Program-made: the position numbers and the translations under genes
Assembly: GCA_002914845.1 (NCBI GenBank)
Contig: JXTC01000296.1
Coordinates: 76,116-140,115 of the forward strand
Reading direction: 5' to 3'
Length of the DNA stretch: 64,000 nucleotides
Origin: Trema orientale
Lineage: Eukaryota > Streptophyta > Magnoliopsida > Rosales > Cannabaceae
Part shown: positions 24,060 to 36,760 of the stretch, in pieces
Layout of the letters: every line of letters starts with the position of its first letter
Position numbering within the stretch: position 1 is the stretch's first letter
Notes under the pieces: model-generated
What the model was told of the DNA's origin: nothing
The model's database searches: none
Seen by the model: the letters and a program-made list of their open reading frames with translations, nothing else

Positions 24060-24410
24060 TATAAAAATCAGTTGTGGAAACAAACAACTATGGTGAGTCT
24101 TAGTCGATAGTGGGAGTGTTGTCGATATCTTGTACTATGATGCCTTCAAAAAGATGGGACTGAGTGATAGTGATTTAAAAAGATGAGAGTGAGTGATAGT
24201 GATTTAAAACTCACTGTCACCCAACTCTACGGATTTACTAGCGATAGCATAATGCCGAGGGGCATGATTGAGCTGATGGTGAATGTTGGAACTTATACTA
24301 GAGTTTCAATAGTAATGAATCAATTTTTAGTAGTGGATTGCCCTTCAGTATTTAATGATGTATTAGGAAGACCAACTCTAAGGGAACTGTGAGCTATCAC
24401 TTCAATCAAT
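24060..24410 (+). pseudogene. Tat-element aspartic protease remnant
   Basis: LVDSGSVVDILYYDAFKKMG at 24097-24158 holds the D-S-G catalytic motif (DTG class). The DNA that follows contains a 29-bp tandem duplication (24153 and 24182) which shifts the frame. The rest of the domain continues at 24183-24392 with GMIELMVNVGTYTRV and FNDVLGRPTLREL. LGRPTL is the usual second-lobe motif of plant gypsy proteases. Confidence 0.75.
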
Positions 24411-24689
24411 CATCTGACCATGAATTTTCTAACTCAGCATGGAGTAGGCGAAGTGCAAGACAATCAATATGATGCACGGTCTTGCTATAACCATTCTTTC
24501 CAGCGCGCAACGAGAGAGATAACACATCGCACAATGATAGTCCAATAACATAAAAATTTAGGCAAAATATCAATTGAAGACCTTGACCCACGAGAGAATG
24601 ATGGAGGTCAGAACTGGGCTAATTGAGGACTTAGAAGATTTGACAATTAATGAGTCTACGGAGGTATTAAAAATCGGAGCGAAGCTTTA

Positions 24690-26510
24690 AGAACCCATGT
24701 GAGCTGATTTAGTCGCATTCTTAAAGAAAAATTTGGATTTCTTCACATGGCAACATTCAAATATAATAGGAATTGATCCGAATATCATGTACCACCACCT
24801 CGATATTGATACAACGAATAAGCCTATATGGTAGAAAAGAAGGACGATGGATCTAGAATAGTAAGTCGCATTAAAGGAGGAGGTCGAGAAGCTGCTCGAG
24901 ATCGAATTCACCAAGGAATCATTTTACCTGGACTAGCTTGCAAATCTAGTTTTAGTGAAAAAACCCAGTGGAAAGTAGAGAACATGTATTGACTTTACAG
25001 ATCTCAATACAATATACCCGAAGGATAGCTTCCCACTTCTAAGGGTCGATCAGTTCGTAGATGCGACATCGGGGCATGAATTACTAAGTTTTATGGACCC
25101 ATATTCTGGATACAACCAAATTCTCATGTACGAGCTAGATGAGGAGCATACCTTATTCATCACTGATCGAGGATTGTATGGCTACAAAAAGATACTTTTC
25201 GAACTCATCAATGCAGGAGCAACTTATCAACGTCTTGTCAATATGATGTTTGCAAAACAAATATGCATGACAATAGAGCTGTACGTTGATGATATGTTAG
25301 TGAAGTCGAAGAGAGCTAAAGATCATGTCAAGCACCTTGACGAGATATTTAAAATTCTTTGAAGGTATAAGATGAAGCTGAATCCCCAGAAGTGCGCATT
25401 CGGAGTTGGATCTTGGAAGTTTCTGGGATTCATAGTCAATCAGCAAGGTATCGAAGCTATTTCTCAAAAGATCTAAATATTGATTGACATGCAGTCACCT
25501 CACAAATCCAAAGATATGTAGAGCCTAGTGGGAAGAGTGGCTGCACTGAGCCGATTTGTCTCAAGATCGACCGATAGATGCCAACCATTCTTTGAGGTAC
25601 TGAAGGGATCAAAGAAGTTTGAGTAGACTGAGAAGTGCAAGCAGGCATTCCAAGATTTGCAGAAACACTTGGGTTCTCTTCCACTCTTGTCGAAGCCAAA
25701 GTCAGGGGAAAAGTTGTACTTATACCTCACCGTTTCCAAGTATGTGATAAGCGCTGCATTAATTCAAGAATAAGAAAATATACAGCAATCTATATATTAT
25801 GTAAGCAAAAGATTACTCGATGCCGAAACGAGATATTCGGAGATAGAAAAGTTGGCACTTGCGCTTGTGATCACATCTATGAAGCTTTGACCATACTTCC
25901 ACATGCATTTTATCGAAGTTTTTACAAATTTCCTATTAAAACAGGTTTTGCAAAAGCCTAAAGCATCGGGGTGATTACTTAAGTGGGCAGTTGAGCCCAA
26001 CCAATTCGACATCAATTTTTGACCTCGCACTATGATCAAAGGTCAAGCTCTTACGAATTTTATTGTAGAGTTCACTTATGATGTTGATCTTCCCACAGAA
26101 GTAATCGAGAAACCTGCCATGGATTTAACCAAACTATGGAAACTCTATGTTGATGGATCATCAAACGAGAATGGAGCTGGTGTGAGTTTGATGTTAATAA
26201 GCCCAAGAGGGCATAATATCCATTGTGCACTTCACTTTAGATTTCTAGCATCGAATAATGAAGTAGAATATGAGGCGTTGATAGCTGGACTCAAGCTCGC
26301 CAAGAATAATGGTTGAAATGATCAAGATATGTATTGATTCCCAATTGGTGGTTTGTTAAGTAATTGGAGACTACCAGGCCTGAGGAGGAAAAATGTTAAC
26401 CTATTTGCAAGAGGTGCAAAGACTTCTTTCAACGTTTACTGCTTATAGTATTAAGCTACTTTCTCGCACTAAAAATATGCAGGCAGATGCTTTAACCAAA
26501 CTCGCCTGGA
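24690..26510 (+). pseudogene. Tat-element reverse transcriptase and dual RNase H remnant
   Basis: RT blocks: IDFTDLNTIYPKDSFPL (about 24995-25050), MDPYSGYNQILM (25093), and YVDDMLVKSKRAKDHVKHL with an intact YVDD (25283-25340). A degraded first RNase H lies at about 25600-26030. A second, plant-type RNase H-like domain begins KLYVDGSSNENGAGVSL (about 26140) and carries SRTKNMQADALTKLA at 26465-26510. The additional RNase H is diagnostic of the Tat lineage. Several in-frame stops occur between 24840 and 26000. Confidence 0.8.
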
Positions 26511-26719
26511 TGAAAGATGCAGAATTGCTGAAGGTGGTACCGGTCGAGTTCCTCGTGATACCAAGTATTGAAGTAGAGCTTCAAGTAACCATGCCAGTTA
26601 ACCAGAAGCCTTCGTGAATAGATCCTATAATGAAGTATCTACTCGATGGCGACCTTCCTGAGATCGCTACATCATCTATGACTGGAAACTCTATCGAAAA
26701 AATTTTAGCTCGCCATTGT

Positions 26720-27812
26720 TGTTACGTGTTGATGAAGAAAGAGCACTCTACATTATAAGGGAGATTCATGAAGGGATATGTGAAAATCATTCTGGGGGGC
26801 AAGTATTTGCGAACAAAGCTCTCAAATAAGGGTATTTTTGGCCTACTATGAAGACGGATGCTATGGAATTTACTAGAAAATGTGACAAATATCAGAGATT
26901 TGCAACTATTCCTAGATCGCTTCCTGTTCCTCTTATTTTGATGACTAGTCCATGGCCGTTCGCAATATAGAGAATTGATATTATTGGAATGCTCTGGTTG
27001 GTGCGAGGTGGATTGAAATATGCCGTAGTCACAGTTGATTATTTTACCAAGTGGATAGAACCTAAAGCCTCGAGTACAATCTCCGTAAAAAGGATGATAG
27101 ATTTTGTTTACAAGTTTATAATCTGTCAATATGGTATTCCGCACACAAAAGTTTCTAATAACGAGAAACAATTCGACTGTTATGAGTTTCATAACTTCTG
27201 TGATAACTTGGGCATCAAGAAAAGTTTCTCAACTATTGTTCGTCCACAAGCTAATAGTCCGGTTGAAGCTATAGACAAGGTATTGAAACAAAATTTGAAG
27301 ACGAAGCTGGAGGAACATAAGGATGCTTGGCCAGAGATGCTTCCTAAAGTATTATGGGCATATCGCACTACTTAGCGAACAACCACTGGAGAGAGTCCAT
27401 ACGCTCTGGCCTACGGATATGAAGCGATGGTCCCAGTAGAAATTGGTGTGAGCTCCTTACGACAGTCTACTTATGAACCAAATCAAAATAATGTATTAAT
27501 GAGAATTGAGCTCGATCTTTTGGAAGAAAAGCGAGAGCAGTCTCAACTGCGAGTTGCGTCATGTCAACAGCGAATAGCTCGCTATTACAATTCTAAAGTC
27601 AAAAATAGATAATTTAAAGTTGGTGATCTTGTTCTTCGACAAGTTCTCTCTAACACTAAAGAGCATGGCGCTAGTGTATTTGGACCTTCTTGGGAAGGAC
27701 CATACTTTATTAACACTATCATTCGACCTGGGACATTCAAGTTAGCTCGCACTAGAGGGCAAAAGATCAAGCATGCTTGGAATACTAAACAGCTTCGTCG
27801 TTATTATCAATA
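26720..27812 (+). pseudogene. Tat-element integrase remnant
   Basis: Zinc-binding N-terminal block EIHEGICENHSGG (about 26762-26800) and CDKYQRF. The catalytic core starts VVTVDYFTKWIEP (first Asp present). The second catalytic Asp is Asn in VSNNEKQF (27149-27172), where S-D-N-G is normal, while the Glu of PVEAIDKVLK is kept. The C-terminal part FKVGDLVLRQVL and the GPSWEGPYF motif run to the stop at 27812. Stops at about 26827, 26969, 27373 and 27610. The Asp to Asn change alone would be expected to abolish strand transfer. Confidence 0.8.
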
Positions 27813-28450
27813 AAAATCTTCATGTTTATCTTCATATAGCTTCAATGGCTTGGGAGGGCAAATCTTCATGAAATCTTGTTATTCGTCATTTGAACTTATC
27901 AATAAAAGGCATTATTTCTTCAATTTCTCGTATAATTTCTTTTTTATTGGTTCATATTTTTATAGTTTTACGGTCGTCCTCGAACACCATAAAACTTGGG
28001 GGGGCAGTGGGATTAGATCGTTATCTCCTACTCGCTTCCTAAAGAACTATGCAAACGTTTATTTAGAGAGATTGGAATTTTGAATCGACGAATTTCTAAA
28101 ATTACTAAAAATATTAGGATTTTCTCCTCGCTTCATACCTTAGCATATCGTATTACGCGATATCCCTACTTGAGTGAAAAAATGGCTAAGTAAAACGTCC
28201 ATAGTTCGATGTGATATATTACTTTTGAAAAATAATATTGAGTTTGCATCACTCGCGCTTGTTGTTTTTCATAAGTGACTTAAACTATCCTAGTACTTAA
28301 AACTCATTTTAAGTTATGGATTCGAATCACAATAGCATACTGATCAATCACTTAGTGACTGACTACTTGGTTAAAGTATTCATTTATATGTTATTAAATT
28401 ATACGATGTATTTTTATTCTAACATTGTTTCGCAATATAAAAAAAATAAA

Positions 28451-30350
28451 CACTACGAAAAAATAGGATATTATAGCAGTTGAAGAATGCTATAAAAGGG
28501 CTTTCATAGCATTTATGTGCATGCTAGGACAACCCCACTATTAAAAGCCCCACCTTTTTTATAGCATTTTTCGAATGCTATTCCGTATGCCATTAAAATC
28601 CTTTTTATGGTATTTTTAACTGCTATATAAACCTTTTAATAGTATTCTTTGAATGTTGCAAAATTGCTTTTATATCGTTCTCTGAAGGCTGTATTATTTA
28701 TTTTGTAGCTTTTTTTGCCTGTTATAGAAATACTTCTATAGCAATTTTTGCCTGCTATTACATATCCTTTAAGGTACTTTTTGAATGTCATTATCTGCTT
28801 TCAGTAGCGTTCATCTTATGCTTTAAATATATGTAATAATTTGTAGATTATATTTAGTAGCTTTTAAATTAAGACAATTCACAAGTACTTTTATAGAACA
28901 TAATAAGATTCACAATATTCTAATGAAAGAGATTTACATATAAGTTTCCTACAATTTAAAGTAGTACATATTATTATCTCTAATCAAAAGTAATACAAAA
29001 GTTCAAAATACAACAATCAAAAGTTTCTCACAACAGCTTTCCATGAGTAATGTTGAATTTGTGCTCTAATTTCCTTAGTAAAATATCCCTGCTGTAACTG
29101 ATCACAAAAACAAATTAAAGTTGACATAGGAGTTTGGGGAAAAAAAATTAACAACACAGGAGACAAAGAGAAAGAGAGTACTGTAAATTAATTATACAGT
29201 TCTGAAAATCCAAATTTCATTACATAGCAGGCCCAAAACAAACAGATCATACAATGACATTAGTTCTTGTTGGGTGTATCAAAATTCCATAGGTAGACTC
29301 TCGCTGGTTTTTTCGAAATTCCAATGAAAATAGGCCTTGTTGTTTCAGCAATTATTTTCCACTTCCAATTGTTATTTACAAAAGAGATAATTAACTTGGA
29401 ATAAAGTCCAAAAAAGTAAGCAAAGAAGAGAAATCATGAGGATTTAGTGTGAATTAAAGATGTAACTTTATTATAAACTGCCTGAAAAGTAATTATTATC
29501 GTAAGTTGGAAATTTAAACGTCAAAACCAATAAGAGGAAAGATCAATAAAAAGAGAAAATGATCATCTAAAATAGAATAAATTTTATTAATATAAAAAGA
29601 AAAAAGATGAAATGGTTAGATGAGTTTATTGTCTTGTGTGCTTTAGATCATGGGGATTATCTATCCTTCAAAAAAGTAATTATAACTATAACAAAAGTGG
29701 ATAATGACACAAAAATTATGTGGTTTCTTTATCGTTATGCAGTAAGTTTGAAACTTGTATAATGCACATATGATCACATATCTGATACGTACATGGCCAT
29801 TATGACATTATTACAAGACATTGACTCCTAAAAAAATCATGGGTTAAACACAAATCAGAGGTAGTAATAATGGAAGGATAAGACTAAGAAGACCTACCCC
29901 ATAATAGGCCACTGTATTAGGTGATTCTGCTAGCTTTCCAATGCCCTCTGCATAACGCCTGCATTAATCAAAATTGACTTCTTGACCTATCAATCAAACA
30001 AACACAAGAAAGTTAAGAATGGACCTGATCTTTGCGAAGGGCCTAAACTAAGATATAAAACTATTAAGACCACCTAATTCATCTATGTTCCTGGTATTCC
30101 CAAAAGTTTTACCTTATTTACTAATAATCATTTATTATCCTACTAACTTAGCATTTTACTAAAGCCACGAAAAGTTCTAAGTTCTAAACTTTCTATTCAA
30201 GATTCATTCTTTTCACTTGAGAAAAAAAAAAAGGTTTAAAACCCTGAGTAAAGCCTTCTCAATCCTTGAAACACAAATCTGCAGTTCTAAACCAGTCAAG
30301 CTAAAATGAACGAAACCCATAAAACAAAAATTTGAAGTTGAAACAAAACT
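28451..30350. mobile_element. CACTA element terminus with part of its interior
   Basis: The terminus cactacgaaaaaatagg starts at 28451 and faces right. It is followed by palindromic subterminal motifs built on atagcattttttgaatgctat (28470-28850). The same terminus and motif set occur at 42460-42830. The interior contains exon-like minus-strand blocks (29025-29085 and 29898-29960). The opposite terminus is missing; the fragment ends at or before the chromovirus LTR at 30351. It lies inside the Tat element. Confidence 0.65.
29025..29960 (-). pseudogene. CACTA-associated gene fragment of unknown function
   Basis: Two exon-like blocks on the minus strand. The 3' block follows a polypyrimidine-AG acceptor (tttgtttttgtgatcag), opens LQQGYFTKEIRAQIQHYSWK and ends VVRNF and a stop near 29028. 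The 5' block (about 29898-29960) reads RYAEGIGKLAESPNTVAYYG between a tgcag acceptor and a gtaggt donor. A related C-terminal block, HKSWHLFVKNF then stop, occurs at 43090-43140 beside the other copy of this CACTA end. I do not recognise the product. It may be element-encoded or captured. Confidence 0.35.
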
Positions 30351-32536
30351 TGTCACGACCCAAAACACGGGCTAGTGGCAGAAGGAGAATTTCACAAAGA
30401 TGGAAAATTTCTTGATTTATTTGAAAAGTGTCTCAAAAGTTTTAGTTTCATAAAACGGTTCATTTAAGTAAAATTCCTGGAATTTCATCCCGTAAACCTC
30501 ACCCACAGTTCATATACACTATTAAACATAGATCGAATAATAATTGAAAAACATAGTCCAGAAAATAAAGTTCTAAGCATCATCGTCATCCACAACAAAA
30601 CGAAGCAAGAATGGCATACATAAGTTCACATACAAAATAGAAAATAGCAATCTTACTTCAATGCTTAAACAAAACTCAAACAGTCCAAACACCACAACGA
30701 CACACTTCAAGCATTACCAAGATGACAAACTACAATTCCGATGGCCTCTTACTTCTCTTGATCACCAAAGTCGCACTAAACACCACCTGAGGAAGGGACA
30801 AGGGAGTGAGCATAAAAATGCTCAATAGAAAAATAATTACCTCGATCGAAAATATTTTAGTGATGGAAAATTTCTGCAAGATTAGTTTAAATCCAATACA
30901 TACATATATAATGATGGAAAACTGGAAATCCACATGTATATGTATAAATAAATCAGTATAATCAAAACCATTCAATTCATATACACATGACACAAATCAA
31001 CCCATACCCATGAACTCACATCCTCTCATCTGTGAAAACCCAGGATGGTGGCACTAAGTGTATCTAACAACCTTCCTGACATCAAAGCCCATACCCGGAG
31101 GGGACACCCATGTGTCGCCTACCAAACCTGGAGTGGCAACCGAATTGCTTACGCCTTCCAATAGGGAGGTAATCAGAAGTAACAAAACTCCGCGCGGGTT
31201 TATGGACTCTACACCAATGGTGGGGCATGCAGTACCACATTGTAAACCCACGATGCTAACACGGTGCTCATGTATGATCCTATGACACGTACAATACAGA
31301 ACTGAAGTATGAAAATAATTTTGCTATGGTTTTTTAATAAAATAAGTATACTAGGTTTTTATAGAAAAATGGGCAGCATAACAGCCCTATTTTTGGTATA
31401 CCCAAAATATAACCTGTACTCAGAAAATTCCCAGAGCAATACAGGATATACCATATAATCACATTCCATCACATAAATTCAAATAACTCAAAAACTACAT
31501 TTGTTCTCATATATTACAGAAAATAAGCTTTATTCGGAAACGATATAAAAAGGTGGTAACTAAATCCCTACTTCGCTCTAATAGCGATACCACGCTATTG
31601 AATCCTCATGGTGTCGTTGACGACTGCCCGGAGGGTCAGGAACTAATTCCAAGCCCTCAATTGTCCTCTTGCGAAAAACTAACTTCTCAATGGAGCTTCA
31701 ATTCCACAAACAGACCTCTTCACTAAATTCTTAGCACTCAAAATAACTAAGTTAGACATATGACTTGTCCAACTCGGGTCTAGGCCCACACCGAACTGGT
31801 GGCACATAAATCAATGCAAATCTTAATCGTCTGATTTCGATTTTTGTGCCGGTCACTAAACATAGGTAATATATATATCAAACTTCTCCATTTTCCGAGT
31901 ACAATCCAAATATGACAACAAAAACTCGATCCAACATCCGGATTAAAAAGTCAACTTAAAGCTCAAAATATCTAAAAGTAGTAAGTTTTGATTCCGGCAA
32001 AACAGGATCGTGAAATACAAACCTTGACAATTCTTACGACGAGATGAATCTAACGAGCCCAGTTTAAGGTCAAATGGTGGCTAGAATAGTCGTCGATGAC
32101 CAAAAACGTCCGCGGATTCTCGAGCTCCTCGCCGACGTTTGGCTGCTCCGGCGGCCGCGGGACCTGGGCAGTAGGTTGCTGGCGGCGTGGCGAAGCTTTA
32201 CCAGGGGTCCTGGTGGCCGAACGATGACCGATGGGAGGCGCCTGAGTTTGCTCCTTTGGTGGCTTCGTCGGGAGAGAAATAGAGAGAGAATGAGGGAGGA
32301 AGAAAGAGAAAGGGGAGAAGAAGAAGGCAAACCCACGTGGGTTTGCATGGGGCTGTGCAATTTTCTTAAAATTGGAAAACAGTTCCCCAACTTTGAAATC
32401 CTTTCATTTTAGTTCCCCACAGAAATTGAAATTTAATCCCTGCACCTTAAAACTTTTGCAACTTAGTCCCTCCAATTTAATAATCTGAAAATCATTAAAA
32501 TGACCAAAATACCCCTTAAAAATCTGGGGTTTTACA
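30351..32536 (-). repeat. 3' LTR of the nested chromovirus
   Basis: Its minus-strand start tgtaaaacccc follows the polypurine tract directly and its end gggtcgtgaca equals the end of the partial 5' LTR, which is itself followed by the primer-binding site. It includes a GC-rich, GA-rich section (32090-32340) whose open frames on both strands are not genes. Confidence 0.88.
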
Positions 32537-32549
32537 TTCTCTCCTCCTT

Positions 32550-32770
32550 ATAGGAATTTCATCCCGAAATTCAAAATACAAGTCAAGGTTTACATCACAA
32601 TACAACTTCTAACTGAAAATTAAATAAATGAGGGTACTTCTCGTACATCTCCGTCTCGAGTTCCCAAGTAGCCTCGTCTTCTTTGTGATGTTCCCAAAGC
32701 ACCTTGATGAGTGGAATCTCTCTGCTGCAAAGCACCTTCAACTATCTAGCCAGCAAGCGAACAGGCTACT
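32550..32770 (-). pseudogene. integrase chromodomain tail, separated by an insertion
   Basis: The minus strand reads PVRLLAR, a stop, LKVLCSREIPLIKVLWEHH, then EDEATWELETEMYEKYPHLF, the conserved end of the chromodomain that gives chromoviruses their name. It continues the integrase frame that stops at SIQEDVSYKV near 34171. The solo LTR 32776-34170 sits exactly between the two parts. Confidence 0.75.
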
Positions 32771-32775
32771 ATTCA

Positions 32776-34170
32776 TGTTAGAAATATGCCGTAGAAAGCA
32801 ATTTCTTTGTTTGGTATTTTAAACAATGTTTATTGGATTTAAGTATTATCTATTTGTTATTAATAAATTCCATATTATGTCCTTATTATATACATGTGAT
32901 GTTTATGTTTTCTATTATGCAAACGTCTAAAAGTTTCCATGACTAATAATGAGTAGTAAAGAATTATTCATATGAAGTGTTTACATGTGAGAGACTAAAT
33001 TCTTTATTTCATTATGTCTAAATCAAAATTTCACATTCTGCAAATAAAGATGGAATACTTTATTTTGCCATAGAATGTAGTATTGTCTATTTCAACGGGA
33101 TTGATGAAGTCTCCAATCATCGAANNNNNNNNNNNNNNNNNNNNNNNNNNNNNNNTCACTTTGAGTTTTTTCAAGGACTTGGATAATAAAAAACCAGGCG
33201 CCAGGTATTCACTTTGTGAATTTGACTATGTTTGTATGGGCAGTTACAAACACCGTAGTCAATTATTATCCAATAAATGAAAAATGGCAACTCAAAGATA
33301 AATATATACTAGAGGGATAATACGGTAATTTCACCTCACTTGTATGGCATTGCATTGGGGGTATATCTGCAGGTATAGTATATGCTAAATGAATCAAGTT
33401 AATTAAAACGTTAATTAGCTTCACAGAAAATATATGACATTTAGTCTAAGAGTGCAATATTGGGCCTATAGTGGAGTGCCCCAATATTAATGGGCAAGGC
33501 CCAATCATAATTAAGAGTTAATTATGAATATGGGTAGTTGGTCCGTTGGAGCTTAGACTATTTGGATCTATAAGGTCCACTGTCTAGCTCACACATAGCC
33601 CAATAATTAATTGAATGGTCAGTTGAGCCCAATAAGCCCATTAGTGTTTACCTCTCTAATACTTAAGAGAAAAGTTCTCCTAAGTCTATGCATAAGTCCC
33701 ACACGCCTACTACATGCATAGTAGTTGTGCATTTAGTGTGACAGAAAGAAAAAGAGAGAGTGAGAGAGAACCGAGCTGCCGCAGGAGAAATCCCGTGTTA
33801 GTTCATGGCCGCCGAGGGAGAGATACCCATGGTCATAGACGTACAGTCAAAAGAGAAGGAAGAGCGTCTTCTGGATCATCCACTCATCTCTCATTGGGAA
33901 TCAAGAAGGTGCCTACACACTGGATCATTCTACGGGTTCTAGAGAATAGACGGGAAGGCTCAGTGGTTGTGAAGCGCTTCCAGGTTTTATCTAAACAAAG
34001 ATCTATGAATTGATTTATCTTAGATCAATGATCCTATATTTTATTTTGTAAAGTTTTAAGAAAAATTTTAAAATATCTATTCCGCTGCGTTCTTGATTTG
34101 TTTACAAAACTGCGAAAATCATTTTTGGTAAAATCGTTTTTTCGGAAATTTGTTTTCAAAATTATCAGCA
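32776..34170 (+). mobile_element. Ty1/copia-type solo LTR with an assembly gap
   Basis: Starts tgttagaaatatgcc and ends ttatcagca. No primer-binding site, gag or pol accompanies it. It aligns over its whole length with 54598-56231 and shares its ccgctgcgttc 3' block with 1-154. Flanks attca and cttta agree at three of five positions, consistent with a decayed 5-bp duplication. It contains 31 Ns. The open frame at 33714-34013 is not matched by an intact frame in the sister copy and is not considered a gene. Confidence 0.75.
33125..33155. other. assembly gap (31 N)
   Basis: A run of 31 Ns. The flanking sequences tccaatcatcgaa and tcactttgagtttttt match the sister LTR at about 54960 and 55258, where 297 bp lie between them. 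The true missing length is probably near 300 bp. Confidence 0.95.
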
Positions 34171-35340
34171 CTTTATAGGATACATCTTCTTGGATCGATA
34201 CATGCACGTACTGAATAACATGAGATGGGTCCGGTGTGTACTTCTTCAACATCGACACATGAAACATATTATGCACGTGACCCAACTGTGCAGGTAGATT
34301 CAAGCGATACGCCACTAGTCTAATCCTCTCAGTGATCTCAAAGGGACAATAATACCTTGGAGCAAGCTTGCCCTTAACTCCAAATCTTGTCACACCACGC
34401 CTTGAAGTCACTTTCAAGAATACAGAATCACTAGTATCGAATTCTACCTCACACCTCTTAGGATCAGTATAACTCTTCTGCCGACTCTGAAACTCCTTGA
34501 GCCTCTCTTGGATGTCTTTGATCTTCTCAGTAGTCTCCTCAATCAACTCAGGCCCAAGAGTAACATGCTCTTCGAGTTCTGCCCAACACAAAGGCGATCT
34601 ACACAGCCTCTTATATAGCACTTCATATGGAGCCACACCCACACTAGTCTGGCAATTATTATTGTAAGCAAATTCCACTAAAGGAAGATAATCATCCCAG
34701 TTCCCACCAAAACCCAGTATGCAACAACGTAGCATGTCCTCAAGAATCTGAATGGTCCTTTCAGATTGGCCATCTGTCTCCGGATGGTGAGCTGTACTCA
34801 TATCCAACTGCGTACCAAATGCTTCTGCAAGGCCCTCTAGAACTTAGAAGTAAACCTTGGGTCTCTGTCAAAAAGTATAATTGAAGGCACACCATATAAG
34901 CATATGATACTCTCCATATATAGTTTGCTGAGCTTAGTAAGAGAGTAGTCCATCCGGATCAGTATAAAGTGAGCACTCATCGTCAACCGATCGACTACCA
35001 CCCAAACTACGTCGTTCTTCCTCAAAGTCTTCGACAAACTGGTCACGAAGTCCATCGTAATCTTGTCTCACTTCCACTCCGGAATAGGTAACGGCTGAAG
35101 TAACCTATCTGGTCTCCGGTGTTTAGCCTTGACTTACTGATAATTCAAATACTTAGCTACAAAAGTAGCCACATCTTTCTTCATACCTTTCCACCAATAC
35201 TGTCTCTTCAAATCTCGGTACATCTTAGTACTACCCAAATGTACTGTGATTCTCGATTTGTGAGTCTCTGTTAGAATGGTATCTCGAAGATTAGGGTCAT
35301 TAGCTATAACCAACTTCCTACTGAAAAGCAAAAACCCTTC
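34171..35340 (-). pseudogene. chromovirus integrase remnant
   Basis: The zinc-binding part lies at 35134-35331 (STKMYRDLKRQYWWKGMK). The catalytic core is read in pieces: MDFVTSLSKT, VVDRLTMSAHFI and FDRDPRFTSKF (34837-35055), with the frame broken near 34830. The third block is TAHHPETDGQSERTIQIL plus EFAYNNNCQTSVG (34600-34800). The C-terminal part KLAPRYYCPFEITERI, then HVSMLKKYTPDPSHV, runs to 34171. Family residues D, D and E are visible. The frame is interrupted by stops and by the solo LTR. Confidence 0.8.
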
Positions 35341-35639
35341 TCTATTGGTGCTCTAACCATCTAACTGTTCACCATTCTAAAGCCAGTTCCAAATTGTCCT
35401 TAACTCTCCGTCTTGCCACTGACTCTGCTAGACAGTCTAGAGAAGTGATGGTGAATTCACAATATTACTCAAGCATATAACTCATTCATTCTCGAAGTAC
35501 TACAAGTTGTAGTCGCTAATCACAACAGAGTTCTCCAATCCTCAAACACCAGTGCAGCTAGCACACCACGAGGCTCCTACTCAGTGCATTAGCTATAATG
35601 TTGGTCTTACCAAGATGATACTGTAGGTCGAAGTCATAA

Positions 35640-36760
35640 TCCTCCATATACTCAACCTATCTTCACTGTCTCGAATTCAGATCCGGGGTAAAGAGATACT
35701 TCAAACTCTTATGATCGGAGAATATGTCAAACTTCACATCATACAAGTAACATCTCCAAATCTTTAGTGTAAAGATCACCGCTACAAGTTCCAAGTCATA
35801 GGTAGGATAGTTCCTCTCACACAGCTTAAACTGACGAGAAGCATAAGCCACAACTCGACCATTCTACATCAAGACACATCCCAAACCCGTCTTTAAAGCA
35901 TCAATATAGACCACGTAAGGTTCACTACTATCAGGAACAGTAAGAACTGGTGCGGTCGTCAAGCTTTGTTTCAACCTAACAAAAGCTTCTTCACTTTTGT
36001 GATCCCAAACAAACTTGACATCCTTCCTGGTCAACTTGGTCAAAGGAAAAGTGATTCTTGAGAAATCTTACACATAACGACAATAGTAACCTGCCAAAAC
36101 AAGGAAACTCTGTACCTCCGTCACATTTCTCGGTCTTTCCCACTCTAGAACAGCTTCTATCTTAGCGGGATCGACTGAAATACCCCCATGAGAAATCACA
36201 TGCCCCAAGAACTTCACTTCTGATATCTAAAAGTCACACTTCGATTTCTTAGCATACAATCGGTGATCTTTTAGTATCTTAAGTACTATCCCCAGATGTT
36301 CGGCATGCTTTTCTTAAGTCTTGGAATACACCAGGATGTCATCGATGAACATAACCACAAAACGATCCAAAAACGGCCTGAAAATCCAATTCATGAGATC
36401 TATAAAGGCTGCGGGAGCATTCGTCAAACCAAATGACATCATCAGAAACTGAAAGTGACCATATCGGGTTCTAAACGTTGTCTTAGGTATATCATCCTCT
36501 CTTATCTTCTACTAATGAAAACCGGATCTCAAATCAGTCTTAGAGAAGAACCTTGAACCATCGAGTTGATCAAACAACTCATCTATCCTTGGCAAAGGAT
36601 ACTTGTTCTTTACTGTCAACTGATTCAACTTTCTGTAGTCCACACAAAGCCTCAACGCACCATTAGCTTTCTTCGCAAACAAAGCGGGAGCACCCCAAGG
36701 AGAAGTGCTACTGCAAATGAAGCCTTTGAAGATCAGATCGTCCAGCTTCACTCAGTTTTT
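35640..36760 (-). pseudogene. chromovirus reverse transcriptase and RNase H remnant
   Basis: [21 protein letters not shown] and [19 protein letters not shown], then [11 protein letters not shown] (36512-36751). The active-site motif is [10 protein letters not shown] (about 36320-36350). RNase [21 protein letters not shown] and [14 protein letters not shown] (35663-35851). Multiple stops separate the blocks. The domain order and motifs are those of plant chromoviruses. Confidence 0.8.

Noticed and set aside
30730..31285. Open frames in the chromovirus LTR
   Set aside because: They lie in LTR sequence; the region around 31054-31285 is absent from the truncated 5' LTR and no motif supports coding.
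32070..32412. 106-112 codon frames on both strands
   Set aside because: GC- and GA-rich LTR leader region; mirror frames without any domain.
33714..34013. 99-codon plus frame in the solo LTR
   Set aside because: The equivalent sequence in the sister LTR (55836-56045) is not conserved as the same protein.
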